A DNA stretch of 64,000 bases from NCBI RefSeq assembly GCF_001542775.1, contig NZ_CP014145.1, positions 2,108,001 to 2,172,000 on the forward strand, in the 5' to 3' direction. Positions 35,144-43,471 of the stretch are shown here, in pieces; position 1 is the first letter of the stretch; each line of letters starts with the position of its first letter. The stretch comes from Microterricola viridarii (GTDB lineage: Bacteria > Actinomycetota > Actinomycetes > Actinomycetales > Microbacteriaceae). Made by a program: the position numbers and the translations under genes. Under the pieces are notes generated by a model. The model was not told where the DNA came from and did not search any database. It saw only the letters and a program-made list of their open reading frames with translations.

Positions 35144-36079
35144 TCAGGAGTGGATGACGCGGGCGCCGTGCACCGGGCCGTGGGCCCGCACCGCCGTCAG
35201 CCGGGAGGCCGAGAGCGCCACCTGCAGTTCGAGCGCCGTGTCGGAGTCCGGCGCGAGGAAGGCCAGTGTCGGGCCGGAGCCGGAGACGATGCCGGCCAGC
35301 GCGCCGTTGGCCTCGCCGAGCTCCAAGATCTGGCCGAGCCCGGGGGCCAGGTGCAGCGCCGGGGCCTGCAGGTCGTTGTGCAGCGCCTCGGCGAGCAGCG
35401 CTGAGTCGCCGGCGCGCAGCGCGTGCAGCACCCGGGCGTCCACCTGCGGCGAGACGGCCGCCGGCCGGATGTCGGCGGCGTGCCGCTCCCGGTGCCGGTC
35501 CAGTTCGGCGTACACGGCCGGCGTCGACATGCCGAACTCGGCGACGGCGAGCACCCAGTGGAAGTTGCCCTGCGCGAGCGCCGGGCTGAGTTGGTCGCCG
35601 CGGCCGGTGCCGATGGCGGTGCCGCCGGCGAGGGCGAACGGCACATCGGCGCCGAGCTTGGCGGCCAGAGTGTGCATCTCGTCCTTGCCGAGCTCGGTGC
35701 CCCAGAGCGCGTCACAGGCGATCAGGCTGGCTGCGGCATCCGCGGAGCCGCCGCCCATGCCGCCGGCGATGGGCACGTTCTTCTCGATCTCGAGCCGCAC
35801 ACCGCCGCGGTAGCCGGTCTTGCGGGCGAGCAGCCTGGCCGCCTTGATGGCCAGGTTGCTGCCGTCGACCTCGAGGCCGGAGGTGTCGACGCTGCCGCTG
35901 AAGCTCACCGAGAAGTCGTCGGCTGGGTAGGCGCGCACATCTTCGTACAGCGAGACGGCCTGGTACGCCGTCGCCAGGTCGTGGTAGCCGTCGTCCTGCA
36001 ACGCACCAACGGCGAGGAAGACGTTGATCTTGCCCGGCGCCCTCGCGTGCACGACTGGGGAGGTGGCGGCGAGAGTCAT
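35144..36079 (-). CDS. ispE: 4-Diphosphocytidyl-2-C-methyl-D-erythritol kinase
   Basis: Phosphorylates CDP-methylerythritol in the MEP isoprenoid pathway. The 311-residue GHMP kinase has the N-terminal [13 protein letters not shown], the ATP-binding glycine loop [17 protein letters not shown] (about residues 110-126) and the C-terminal [16 protein letters not shown] at 36079. It lies between ksgA-side genes and the ABC-F gene, in the same orientation, as in many actinobacteria (ksgA-ispE-ABC-F). Confidence 0.97.
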   Translation of the reverse strand: MTLAATSPVVHARAPGKINVFLAVGALQDDGYHDLATAYQAVSLYEDVRAYPADDFSVSFSGSVDTSGLEVDGSNLAIKAARLLARKTGYRGGVRLEIEKNVPIAGGMGGGSADAAASLIACDALWGTELGKDEMHTLAAKLGADVPFALAGGTAIGTGRGDQLSPALAQGNFHWVLAVAEFGMSTPAVYAELDRHRERHAADIRPAAVSPQVDARVLHALRAGDSALLAEALHNDLQAPALHLAPGLGQILELGEANGALAGIVSGSGPTLAFLAPDSDTALELQVALSASRLTAVRAHGPVHGARVIHS

Positions 36080-36088
36080 ATCTTCACG

Positions 36089-36634
36089 CTATCCCAACTC
36101 GGCCGCGGCCTGCAGCCAGCCCTGCATGCGGGCCTTCGCCGGGGCGACGTCTTCGGCGCCGCCGAGCCGTTGCCAGGTGAGGCCGGCGGAGGATTTGCCT
36201 CCCTTGCTCGGCGCGATGGTGGCCAGCAGCGAGCCCACCGGCATCGCCCAACGCGCCGTCACGTACTTCGCTGCACGGCTCTCGGATGCCGGGGCGCCGA
36301 GCTCCTCGGCCAGGGCGGCGACTACCGCGTCCAGCGCCGGCAGCTGTTCGAGCGGAAGCGTCTTGGACACGCTCGCCTCGAAGCTGCCGTCCTGGCGCTG
36401 GCCCGGCAGGCGGATGCCGCGGGCCTGCTCGTAGCCGACGGTGACGCCCTGCGCCCACCAGCCACCGAGCGGGTAGTGGGCGTCGAGCCAGCGGGCGATC
36501 GCGGAGTGCTTCCAGGCTGCCGCGCCCTCTGCGTCGAGGATCGCGAACCACTCCGCCCAGGTCTTGCCGGTGGCGGCGGCGAGAGCGTCGTCGCTCACTC
36601 CGTCTTGACGCCCGGTGACGATCTCTTCGGCCAT
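36089..36634 (-). CDS. DUF4287-type protein
   Basis: A soluble 181-residue protein. The N-terminal part (ALAAATGKTWAEWFAILDAEG.. then HSAIARWL, then PLGGWWAQGVTVGYEQARG) fits the DUF4287 pattern, in which a conserved Trp-Trp-x-Gln-x-Val-Thr-Val-x-Tyr-Glu block ends the domain. The C-terminal part (SESRAAKYVTARW and SKGGKSSAGLTWQRLGG) looks like a SRPBCC/START-like fragment often fused to it. Function unknown. ATG at 36634 chosen, as 36691 adds a tail not seen in relatives. It ends 9 bases before the ispE start, so the two are likely cotranscribed. Confidence 0.8.
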   Translation of the reverse strand: MAEEIVTGRQDGVSDDALAAATGKTWAEWFAILDAEGAAAWKHSAIARWLDAHYPLGGWWAQGVTVGYEQARGIRLPGQRQDGSFEASVSKTLPLEQLPALDAVVAALAEELGAPASESRAAKYVTARWAMPVGSLLATIAPSKGGKSSAGLTWQRLGGAEDVAPAKARMQGWLQAAAELG

Positions 36635-36693
36635 GCTCGCAACGCTACTGGCTGTGCGCGCGGACACGCCAGTGTCGTAGTGCGCTGGCATCA

Positions 36694-36795
36694 GCTGGTT
36701 GAGCCTGTCGAAACCCGGCCCCCTCCCGCTGGTTGAGCCTGTCGAAACCCGGCCCCCTCCCGCTGGTTGAGCCTGTCGAAACCCGGCGCCCTCCC
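36694..36795. repeat. Three tandem 34-bp copies of the REP-like core
   Basis: GCTGGTTGAGCCTGTCGAAA followed by CCCGGCCCCCTCCC recurs at 36694, 36728 and 36762 with a strict 34-base period and one mismatch (GGCGCC in the third). It lies between ksgA and the DUF4287 gene. Confidence 0.9.
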
Positions 36796-36853
36796 GCTGG
36801 CGCGGGCTGGGCGCACCAGCCTCGGTATCTGTTCCTGAGGTTGCCTGGCTAGT

Positions 36854-36884
36854 GGCTGCCGCCTTTCGCGCTGCTACGCAGCGC
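36854..36884 (-). terminator. ksgA terminator hairpin with the GGCTGCCGCCTTTCGC module
   Basis: GCGCTGC-TAC-GCAGCGC (36868-36884) contains the ksgA stop codon in its loop. It is followed on the transcribed strand by GCGAAAGGCGGCAGCC, as at four other 3' ends in this window. Confidence 0.7.
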
Positions 36885-37791
36885 GCGCGATGCGCAGGAA
36901 GTCGTGCACGGTGAGCTGCTCGCCGCGCTCGGTCGGGCTGACGCCCGCGGCCTCCAGCACGGCGCTGGCCGTCGCGGTGTCGCCGAGCACGGGAGCCAGC
37001 GACTGGCGCAGCATCTTGCGGCGCTGCTGGAAGGCGGCATCCACCAGCGCGAACGTGGCGAGGCGCTCCTCCTCGGTGCCGATTGCACCGGTCTCATCGA
37101 TCGCCGCGTCACCGCTGGACGCGGCATCCCGCCGGTCGAAGCCGACGAGGATCGAGTCGACGTTCGGCACCGGCCAGAACACCTGACGCGAGACGTGGCC
37201 GGCGGTGCGCCACGAGCCGTACCACTCAGCCTTGACGCTCGGGCTGCCGTACACCTTGGAGCCGGGGGTGGCGGCGAGGCGCTGGCCGACCTCGGCCTGC
37301 ACCATGACGATGCCGGAGCGGATCGACGGGAAGTGCTCGAGGAAGTGCAGCAGCACGGGCACCGAGATGTTGTACGGCAGGTTGGCGACGAGGCGCGCGG
37401 GCTCCCCCGGCAGCTCGATGACCTTCATGGCGTCCTGCGTGATCACGGTCAGATCGACGCCCGGCTGCATCAGCTCGACCGTCTTCGGCAGCTGTTCGGC
37501 GAGGCGCTTGTCGATCTCGACGGCGGTGACGGATGCCCCCGTCTCCAGGATCCCGAGGGTGAGCGAGCCGAGACCGGGCCCGATCTCGACGATGTGCTCG
37601 CCGCGCTGGACGCCAGCAGTCTTCACGATGCGGCGCACAGTGTTGGCGTCGATGACGAAGTTCTGGCCGAGCTTCTTCGTCGGGGTGACGCCGAGCAATT
37701 CGGCGAGGTCGCGGATCTCGGCGGGGCCGAGCAGCTTTCCGTGGCCGGGCACGTTCTCCGGCACCTCTTCTTCGTGACGGTGTGCGGTCAT
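36874..37791 (-). CDS. ksgA: 16S rRNA dimethyladenosine transferase
   Basis: Dimethylates two adjacent adenines near the 3' end of 16S rRNA during 30S assembly. The 305-residue protein has TKKLGQNFVIDANTVRRIV, the SAM loop VEIGPGLGSLTLGIL and the catalytic NLPYNIS. The frame is open to 37857; I take the ATG at 37791, which overlaps the tatD stop (ATGA) and gives coupled translation. In many actinobacteria an rpf gene lies between tatD and ksgA; here it does not. Confidence 0.97.
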   Translation of the reverse strand: MTAHRHEEEVPENVPGHGKLLGPAEIRDLAELLGVTPTKKLGQNFVIDANTVRRIVKTAGVQRGEHIVEIGPGLGSLTLGILETGASVTAVEIDKRLAEQLPKTVELMQPGVDLTVITQDAMKVIELPGEPARLVANLPYNISVPVLLHFLEHFPSIRSGIVMVQAEVGQRLAATPGSKVYGSPSVKAEWYGSWRTAGHVSRQVFWPVPNVDSILVGFDRRDAASSGDAAIDETGAIGTEEERLATFALVDAAFQQRRKMLRQSLAPVLGDTATASAVLEAAGVSPTERGEQLTVHDFLRIARAA

Positions 37792-38747
37792 GCGATGCCT
37801 CCGATGGCCTCGGTGTAGCTCGGGACGGTGGGCGATGCGACGGGTTCTGCATCCCAACGGCCGTAGACGAGCTCGGTGTTGGAATTGATCTGGGCGGCCA
37901 GCACGCTGGCGTCGGTGCCGAGTTCTACGGCCATGGCGCGCAGCGTCAAGGGCAGCAGGTACGGTGCGTTCGGACGGCCCCGGAACGGGGTCGGCGTGAG
38001 GAAGGGTGCATCCGTCTCGATCAGGATCTGAGAGCGGGGAATCACCTGCAGGGCGTCGCGCAGGTTCTGCGCGTTCTTGAACGTGACGGTGCCGGCGAAC
38101 GAGAGGTACCAGCCGTTGTCGGCGCAGATCTCGGCCATCGCTGCGTCACCGGAGAAGCAGTGGAACACGGTGCGCTCCGGCGCCCCGACCCGCAGCAGGG
38201 TCTCGATCACGGCCTCGTGCGCGTCACGGTCGTGGATCTGCATGGCCAGGCCGTGCCGCTTGGCGATGTCGATGTGCGCCTCGAAGGAGCGGTACTGCGC
38301 TGCGCGGCCCTCTTCTCCGGTGCGGAAGAAGTCCAGCCCGGTCTCGCCGACGGCCACCACGCGCGGCAGCGCCGCGAGCCGGTCGATCTCGGCGATGGCC
38401 CCGTCGAGGCCGCCTTCCCACGTGCCGTCCGGGCCGCCGGCGGTGTCGTAGACCGGCGCCTCGTTGGGGTGGATGGCGACCGCTGCGAGCATCCGCGGTT
38501 CGACGGCGGCCGTCGCGGCCGACCACCGTGAGGTCGGCACGTCGCCGCCCACCTGGATCACGCCGCGCACGCCGACGGCCGAGGCCCGGTCCAGCTGCTC
38601 GCGGTAGTCGATCGGGTCGTCGCCGTCGGCGATCTCCAAGTGGGTGTGGTTGTCGTAGATGCCGACGGTGAGCGCCTCGGGCAGCGGCGGATAGCTCAGC
38701 TCGCGTCCCTCGGTCTGTTCGCGCGTGCGGACGTGGTTCTCACTCAT
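37788..38747 (-). CDS. tatD: TatD-family metal-dependent DNase
   Basis: A 319-residue TIM-barrel hydrolase: DNHTHLEIADG supplies the first metal histidines, then VAVGETGLDFF (metal Glu), LAMQIHDRDAHEAV, VFHCFSGDAAMA and ILIETDAPFLTP (catalytic Asp). TatD proteins are 3'-5' exonucleases linked to DNA repair and oxidative stress. ATG at 38747. It follows metG by 30 bases and overlaps ksgA by 4. Confidence 0.93.
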   Translation of the reverse strand: MSENHVRTREQTEGRELSYPPLPEALTVGIYDNHTHLEIADGDDPIDYREQLDRASAVGVRGVIQVGGDVPTSRWSAATAAVEPRMLAAVAIHPNEAPVYDTAGGPDGTWEGGLDGAIAEIDRLAALPRVVAVGETGLDFFRTGEEGRAAQYRSFEAHIDIAKRHGLAMQIHDRDAHEAVIETLLRVGAPERTVFHCFSGDAAMAEICADNGWYLSFAGTVTFKNAQNLRDALQVIPRSQILIETDAPFLTPTPFRGRPNAPYLLPLTLRAMAVELGTDASVLAAQINSNTELVYGRWDAEPVASPTVPSYTEAIGGIA

Positions 38748-38777
38748 CGTCGTTCCTGATTCGTAGCGGCGAGGATG

Positions 38778-40349
38778 TTACTCGGCCGAGGTCTCGATCC
38801 GCGGGAACAGGGCCTCGAGGGTGCCGACGGATGCCGCACCCGTCCACTCCCACGCCTTGTCGATGCGCTGCTCCTGCACGACGCCGTCGCCGCCGAGAGC
38901 GGTCCACAGCTTCGCCGTGGCCTTCGGCAGTACCGGGGAGAGCAGCACGGCGAGCGTGCCGAGGCCGCGGACGGCGGTGTACAGCACCGTCTCCAGGCGC
39001 TCCCGCTTCTCCGGGTCCTTGGCCAGGGCCCACGGCTCCTGGTCGGTGATGTAGCCGTTCAGCCCGTCGACGAGCGTCCAGACCTCGGCGATCGCCTCGT
39101 GGATGGCGAGCCGGTCGATGGCGATGGATGCCGTGGCGGTGGCGGTGCGCTCGATCGCGTGGATGACGGCATCCGCGTCGGTCATGTCGGCGGCGGCGGG
39201 GATGACGCCGTCGCAGTAGCGGTTGACCATGGCGATCACGCGCGAGGCCAGGTTGCCGAAGCCGTTGGCCAGCTCGGAGGTATAGCGGGCGTGCAGGTCC
39301 TCCCACGAGAAGGAGCCGTCCTGGCCGAAGCTGATGGCACGCAGGAAGTAGTAGCGGAACGCGTCGGAGCCGAAGGTGTCGGTGATCTGCGTGGGGGCGA
39401 TGCCGGTCAGCTTCGACTTGGACATCTTCTCGCCGCCGACCAGCAGCCAGCCGTGACCGAAGACGCGGTGAGGCACCGGCAGGCCGGCGGCCATCAGCAT
39501 GGCAGGCCAGATGACGGCGTGGAAGCGAAGGATGTCTTTGCCGACCAGGTGCGTGGCCGGCCAACGGCGCTCGAACTGCTCGTCGTCCTGGCCGTAGCCG
39601 ACGGCGGTGACGTAGTTCAGCAGCGCGTCGAACCAGACGTAGACAACGTGCGACTCGTCCCACGGCACCTTGACGCCCCAGTCGAAGCTGGAGCGGGAGA
39701 TGGAGAGGTCGTCGAGGCCGGAACGCACGAAGGACATGACCTCGTTGCGGGCGCTCTCGGGCTGGACGAAGTCGGGGCGCTCCTCATAGAGGGCCAACAG
39801 CTGCTCGGCGAATGCGCTCATCTTGAAGAAGTAATTCTTCTCGTGCAGCAGCTCGACCGGCTTGGAGTGGATCGCGCAGACCTTCTGGCCGGCGTACTCG
39901 CCTGTGCCGTCGACGAGGTCGCCCGGCTGCTTGTACTCCTCGCAGCCGACGCAGTAGTAGCCCTCGTACTCGCCGGTGTAAATGAAGCCGGCGTCGTAGA
40001 GGTGCTGCAGGAACTTCTGCACGTTCTCTTCGTGGCGCTTCTCCGTGGTGCGAATGAAGTCGTCGTTGGAGAGGTCGATCGTCTCCAGCAGCGGCTTCCA
40101 TGCCTCCTCCACCAGCTTGTCGGCCCATTCCTGCGGGGTGACGCCGTTGGCGGTCGCCGTACGCAGGATCTTCTGGCCGTGCTCGTCGGTTCCGGTCAGG
40201 AACCAGGTGTCGTCGCCACGCTGGCGGTGCCAGCGGGCGAGCACATCGGCGGCCACCTCGGTGTAGGCGTGTCCGATGTGCGGCACGTCATTGACGTAGA
40301 AGATCGGCGTGGTGACAAAGAAAGAGGAGCCATCGGACATGCGCTCCAT
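38778..40349 (-). CDS. metG: Methionyl-tRNA synthetase
   Basis: A class I aminoacyl-tRNA synthetase of 523 residues. Catalytic motifs are HIGHAYTEVAADVL (HIGH) and KMSKSKLTG (KMSKS). The zinc knuckle is YCVGCEEYKQPG..CAIHSKP, in which a C-x2-C pair and a later Cys/His are seen. It has no C-terminal dimerisation domain, as in other actinobacterial MetG. ATG at 40349. It heads the metG-tatD-ksgA series. Confidence 0.97.
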   Translation of the reverse strand: MERMSDGSSFFVTTPIFYVNDVPHIGHAYTEVAADVLARWHRQRGDDTWFLTGTDEHGQKILRTATANGVTPQEWADKLVEEAWKPLLETIDLSNDDFIRTTEKRHEENVQKFLQHLYDAGFIYTGEYEGYYCVGCEEYKQPGDLVDGTGEYAGQKVCAIHSKPVELLHEKNYFFKMSAFAEQLLALYEERPDFVQPESARNEVMSFVRSGLDDLSISRSSFDWGVKVPWDESHVVYVWFDALLNYVTAVGYGQDDEQFERRWPATHLVGKDILRFHAVIWPAMLMAAGLPVPHRVFGHGWLLVGGEKMSKSKLTGIAPTQITDTFGSDAFRYYFLRAISFGQDGSFSWEDLHARYTSELANGFGNLASRVIAMVNRYCDGVIPAAADMTDADAVIHAIERTATATASIAIDRLAIHEAIAEVWTLVDGLNGYITDQEPWALAKDPEKRERLETVLYTAVRGLGTLAVLLSPVLPKATAKLWTALGGDGVVQEQRIDKAWEWTGAASVGTLEALFPRIETSAE

Positions 40350-40402
40350 TCTATTCGGGCGCAGGATGCCACCGGGTCCCCGTTACCGGCCGCTGGTGCC
40401 GT

Positions 40403-41707
40403 TCAGCGCTCGGCGGCCGCTTCGCCATCTGATTCGACGGTCGCTTCGGCCTCTGCCACGGCGGCGGATTCCGCGGCGAGCTCGGCGTCCAGCTGCTCAG
40501 AGGGGTGCGGGTGGTGTTGCCCGCGCAGGTGCCCGAGCACCGGCGGCAGGTTCTCGAAGACGCGCATCCGCGGGTGCTCCGTCGGCACGTCAACGGTCGA
40601 CGCAGACTCTTTGAGCGGCACCCCGTGCGAGGTGGCGCCGTGCACGCGCTGCCGGGCGTAGCCGACCGGGTGCATGCCGAGCAGGAGCTTGCCCCTGACA
40701 TGGCCGCGGTCCAGCTCCTCGAAGGCCTCCCGCACCTCGTCGATCGCGAAGATGTCGGAGATGGGCAGCAGTAGCCGGTGCTGTTCGGCCAGCCGAGCGA
40801 GCCGGGCGATGACGGCGGTGCCGGACTCCTCGGTCACCTCGTCCTCCGCGGCCTTTTCGGTGTTGTCGGCCTTGTCGGGCTCCGCAGCCTCCGATTCCGC
40901 AGTCTCCGATTCGATGGCGCCGGGTGCCACGGTGCGGGCTTCGGAGGGGCCGGTGCTGCCGTACTCGTCGGGCCCGAAATCCTGCACGCCCTCCCAATCG
41001 AGGACGCTGCGGATGCGCGCAGCCGGCACCCCGAGTGAGCGTGCGATCTCCATGTTGTCGCCGCCGAAGGTGTCCAGGTAGGCGTCGACGCCCTCCGGTG
41101 CGAGTTCCCGGATCCGAGCGGCGACATCGCCCTCGTGCACGACGGGGATCACGTCGAGCTGCCGCAGGAAGTCGGCGTTGCGCTCGCTGACGGTTCCGAT
41201 GACCCGCGCGCCGCGCAGCCGGGCCAGCTGTGCCGCGATGCAGCCGACGCCGCCGGCGGCCGCCGAGATGACGACGGTGTCGCCCTTGCCAATGCCCAGC
41301 GCGTTCACCGCCGCCCAGGCCGCGATGCCCGTCACGAACAAGCTGCCGGCGACCTCCCACGGCAGGTGCGGCGGCTTGGGGGTGAGGTTCGCGGCCGGCA
41401 CGGCCAGGTGGGTGGCGAGCGAGCCGCGCGAGGTGTGCCCGATCACCGCGTCGTTCACGGCGACCCGACTGACGCCGGTGCCGGTCGCCATGACATAGCC
41501 GGCGAAGTCTGAGCCGATGCCTTGGGGGAAGTGTGCCGGCATCCGCTCGGCCAGTTTGCCTTCGCGCAGGCGTGAGTCTGCCGGGTTCAGCCCGGCGGAC
41601 ACCACCTCGATCAGCGCCTCGCCCGGGCCGGGCACCGGCATCTCAATCTCGACGACCTCCAGAACATCTGGGCCGCCATATCGGGAGTACTTCACTGCTT
41701 TCGGCAC
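40403..41707 (-). CDS. NADP-dependent quinone-oxidoreductase-like enzyme with acidic insert and tail
   Basis: A zinc-free medium-chain dehydrogenase of the QOR/alkenal reductase kind: KYSRYGGPDVLEVVEIEMP, AGLNPADSRLREG, GIGSDFAGYVMATG and cofactor loop ISAAAGGVGCIAAQLAR. At 434 residues it is about 120 longer than usual. Two parts explain this. One is a highly acidic low-complexity insert of about 45 residues inside the Rossmann domain (IESETAESEAAEPDKADN and onward, about 265-305). The other is a C-terminal tail of about 80 residues ending EAEATVESDGEAAAER. The substrate is unknown. ATG at 41707. Confidence 0.88.
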   Translation of the reverse strand: MPKAVKYSRYGGPDVLEVVEIEMPVPGPGEALIEVVSAGLNPADSRLREGKLAERMPAHFPQGIGSDFAGYVMATGTGVSRVAVNDAVIGHTSRGSLATHLAVPAANLTPKPPHLPWEVAGSLFVTGIAAWAAVNALGIGKGDTVVISAAAGGVGCIAAQLARLRGARVIGTVSERNADFLRQLDVIPVVHEGDVAARIRELAPEGVDAYLDTFGGDNMEIARSLGVPAARIRSVLDWEGVQDFGPDEYGSTGPSEARTVAPGAIESETAESEAAEPDKADNTEKAAEDEVTEESGTAVIARLARLAEQHRLLLPISDIFAIDEVREAFEELDRGHVRGKLLLGMHPVGYARQRVHGATSHGVPLKESASTVDVPTEHPRMRVFENLPPVLGHLRGQHHPHPSEQLDAELAAESAAVAEAEATVESDGEAAAER

Positions 41708-41779
41708 GGTGCACCTCCACCACGGGCGTTAACGGTTAGAACAACTACTGGCCTTCCACTGTTCCCGGTGCGGCTGCCG

Positions 41780-42565
41780 CTACGGCAGGATCGCGCCGGC
41801 TGAAATATTGAGATTTGCGGCGGTGATCGTGCGCGCGTGATCCGATGCGGCGAACACCGCGACAGCGCCGACGTCCTCCGGCACGGCTGCCCGGCCGAGC
41901 AGCGTCTCAGCGGCGACCATCTCGGCGATCTCTGCCGACTCGGGGCTCTCGGCGGGGTTGGCGTCCACGATGCCGCCCGTTTGGATCATGACGGTGCGCA
42001 CGCCACGGCGCCCGAGCTCGGCGGCGAACTGCTTCTGCAGCTGGTCGACGGCCTGCAACGCGACCTGGAAGCCGCCGATGCTGAACTCGCGCACCGGGTC
42101 GCCGGAGCCGCCGAAGAACAACAGAACGCCGGAGCCCTGCTCGACCATCTGCCTGGCCCCGGCTCGTGCCGTGAGGAAGGCGGTGCGCACGGCACGGTGT
42201 ATCGGCTGCTCAAAGTCGGCGAGCTCCATCTCGACGAGCGGCGTGCCCATCACCTCGCCGACCGCGATCACGTTCAACGAGATGTCGATGCGCCCGCCCG
42301 CCGCGACCACTGCGGAGGCGTGCCGGTCGACCTGCCCCTCGTCGAGCGCGTCGACCACGGCAGGCTCGGCCCGCCCGCCCGCCGCGCGGATCTCGGCGGC
42401 GAGCCGTTCCAGCGGGGCCGCGGTGTGCCCGGCCAGGTGCACGGTGGCTCCTGCACGGGCGAAGGCGCGCGACACGGCGCTGCCGACCTGGCCGCCGGCG
42501 CCGTAGACGATGGCAACCCGGCCATCGAGGACCTGGGGCTCAGCGTTGGTCTGCTGCAGGGGCAT
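41780..42565 (-). CDS. SDR-family protein with degenerate active site
   Basis: 261 residues with the NAD(P) motif VYGAGGQVGSAVSRAF and the general short-chain dehydrogenase layout. Where the catalytic Tyr-x3-Lys should be, the alignment from AAELGRRG backwards gives FQVALQAVDQL, i.e. Phe for Tyr and Leu for Lys, so normal catalysis is doubtful. The neighbouring Ser region reads LLFFGGSGDPV. The start is ATG 42565 (MPLQQ), with GGAGG eight bases upstream; the frame is open to 42742. Divergent or non-enzymatic function is possible. Confidence 0.8.
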   Translation of the reverse strand: MPLQQTNAEPQVLDGRVAIVYGAGGQVGSAVSRAFARAGATVHLAGHTAAPLERLAAEIRAAGGRAEPAVVDALDEGQVDRHASAVVAAGGRIDISLNVIAVGEVMGTPLVEMELADFEQPIHRAVRTAFLTARAGARQMVEQGSGVLLFFGGSGDPVREFSIGGFQVALQAVDQLQKQFAAELGRRGVRTVMIQTGGIVDANPAESPESAEIAEMVAAETLLGRAAVPEDVGAVAVFAASDHARTITAANLNISAGAILP

Positions 42566-42763
42566 GAGGGGCACCTCCGCTGCCATGCTCGCACCGTCCC
42601 CGGGCGCCCGCAATCCCCTCCCACTCGCAGAACCACGAGTCGAGTGCGACCGGCTCAGCCCACTCTGGCGGGCTAGTCCTGGGCCAGTTGCTGAATGCCG
42701 TGCTCGGTAGTCACGCCGGGCCAGAGGCCCCGCATCTTTCACGCCTCCCGAATCGGGGCGCCG

Positions 42764-43246
42764 TCACTTCGGGCTCAAGATCCAGATCGCCACGCCAGTT
42801 CCGTTCGCGAGTTCGGAACGTTCGCCGCCGGAGATTTCGTCACCCTCGATCACGGGACGAAGACTCACACCTAAGTAGTCCTCACCACGACCTCGCTCCC
42901 ACGTTGTTTGGCCGTTCGCAGCGTCAGGGAGCCCACGAACGGAGAAGCCGGCTTCCTCGAGCTGCCCGAGCAGAACTGATTCGGCGTCAGCTCCTTCGAC
43001 AATGGCGACGAGCGTCGGGGGATCACCCAAGAACCACTTACCCCCGTAACGCTCCTCGAACGTGACGTCTCCAGCGTCACCCACGCTGAGCAACTCGGCC
43101 GCGGCATCCACCTTGTCAAATGCGCCGGGCGGGGCGAAGTTGATCGCCGAACAGCCAGAAAGAACGACAAGCGACAGGCCCAAGGCCGCCATCACCGAAA
43201 AAAGTCGACGCCTGCCCGCAGGTTCCGCTTTTCCCAGTCTTGACAT
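42764..43246 (-). CDS. Small lipoprotein, unknown function
   Basis: 160 residues. The N-terminus is basic with the lipobox VLSGC (cysteine at about 32), so it is an anchored exported protein. The mature domain is hydrophilic (VTFEERYGGKWFLGDPPTLVAIVEG and EEAGFSVRGLPDAANGQTTWERG), alternating short strands without a recognised motif. ATG 43246 is chosen because the signal sequence begins there; the frame is open to 43333. Not linked to neighbours. Confidence 0.75.
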   Translation of the reverse strand: MSRLGKAEPAGRRRLFSVMAALGLSLVVLSGCSAINFAPPGAFDKVDAAAELLSVGDAGDVTFEERYGGKWFLGDPPTLVAIVEGADAESVLLGQLEEAGFSVRGLPDAANGQTTWERGRGEDYLGVSLRPVIEGDEISGGERSELANGTGVAIWILSPK

Positions 43247-43413
43247 GCACGCAGCATACTCAGGGAGCTCGCCGTTGCTCTCCGCGCCGCGAAGCGAGTC
43301 GCTCCCCCTGTCAACGGGGCTTGGACCGGTCACGACAGGAGCCGCGCTCCTCTCGTCCGCTTACAACTGCAACGGCAAGTCTCGTCGACCAGGGCGCGAT
43401 GAGACTCGCCCTT

Positions 43414-43471
43414 CTGGTGGCGACCGGCTCAGCCCTGCGGCCTGGTGGCGACCGGCTCAGCCCTGCGGCGC
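43414..43471. repeat. Direct duplication at the rsmI 3' end
   Basis: CTGGTGGCGACCGGCTCAGC plus CCTGCGG occurs at about 43415 and again at 43445, 30 bases apart. The second copy contains the rsmI stop codon, so the last codons of rsmI are duplicated just downstream. Confidence 0.7.
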
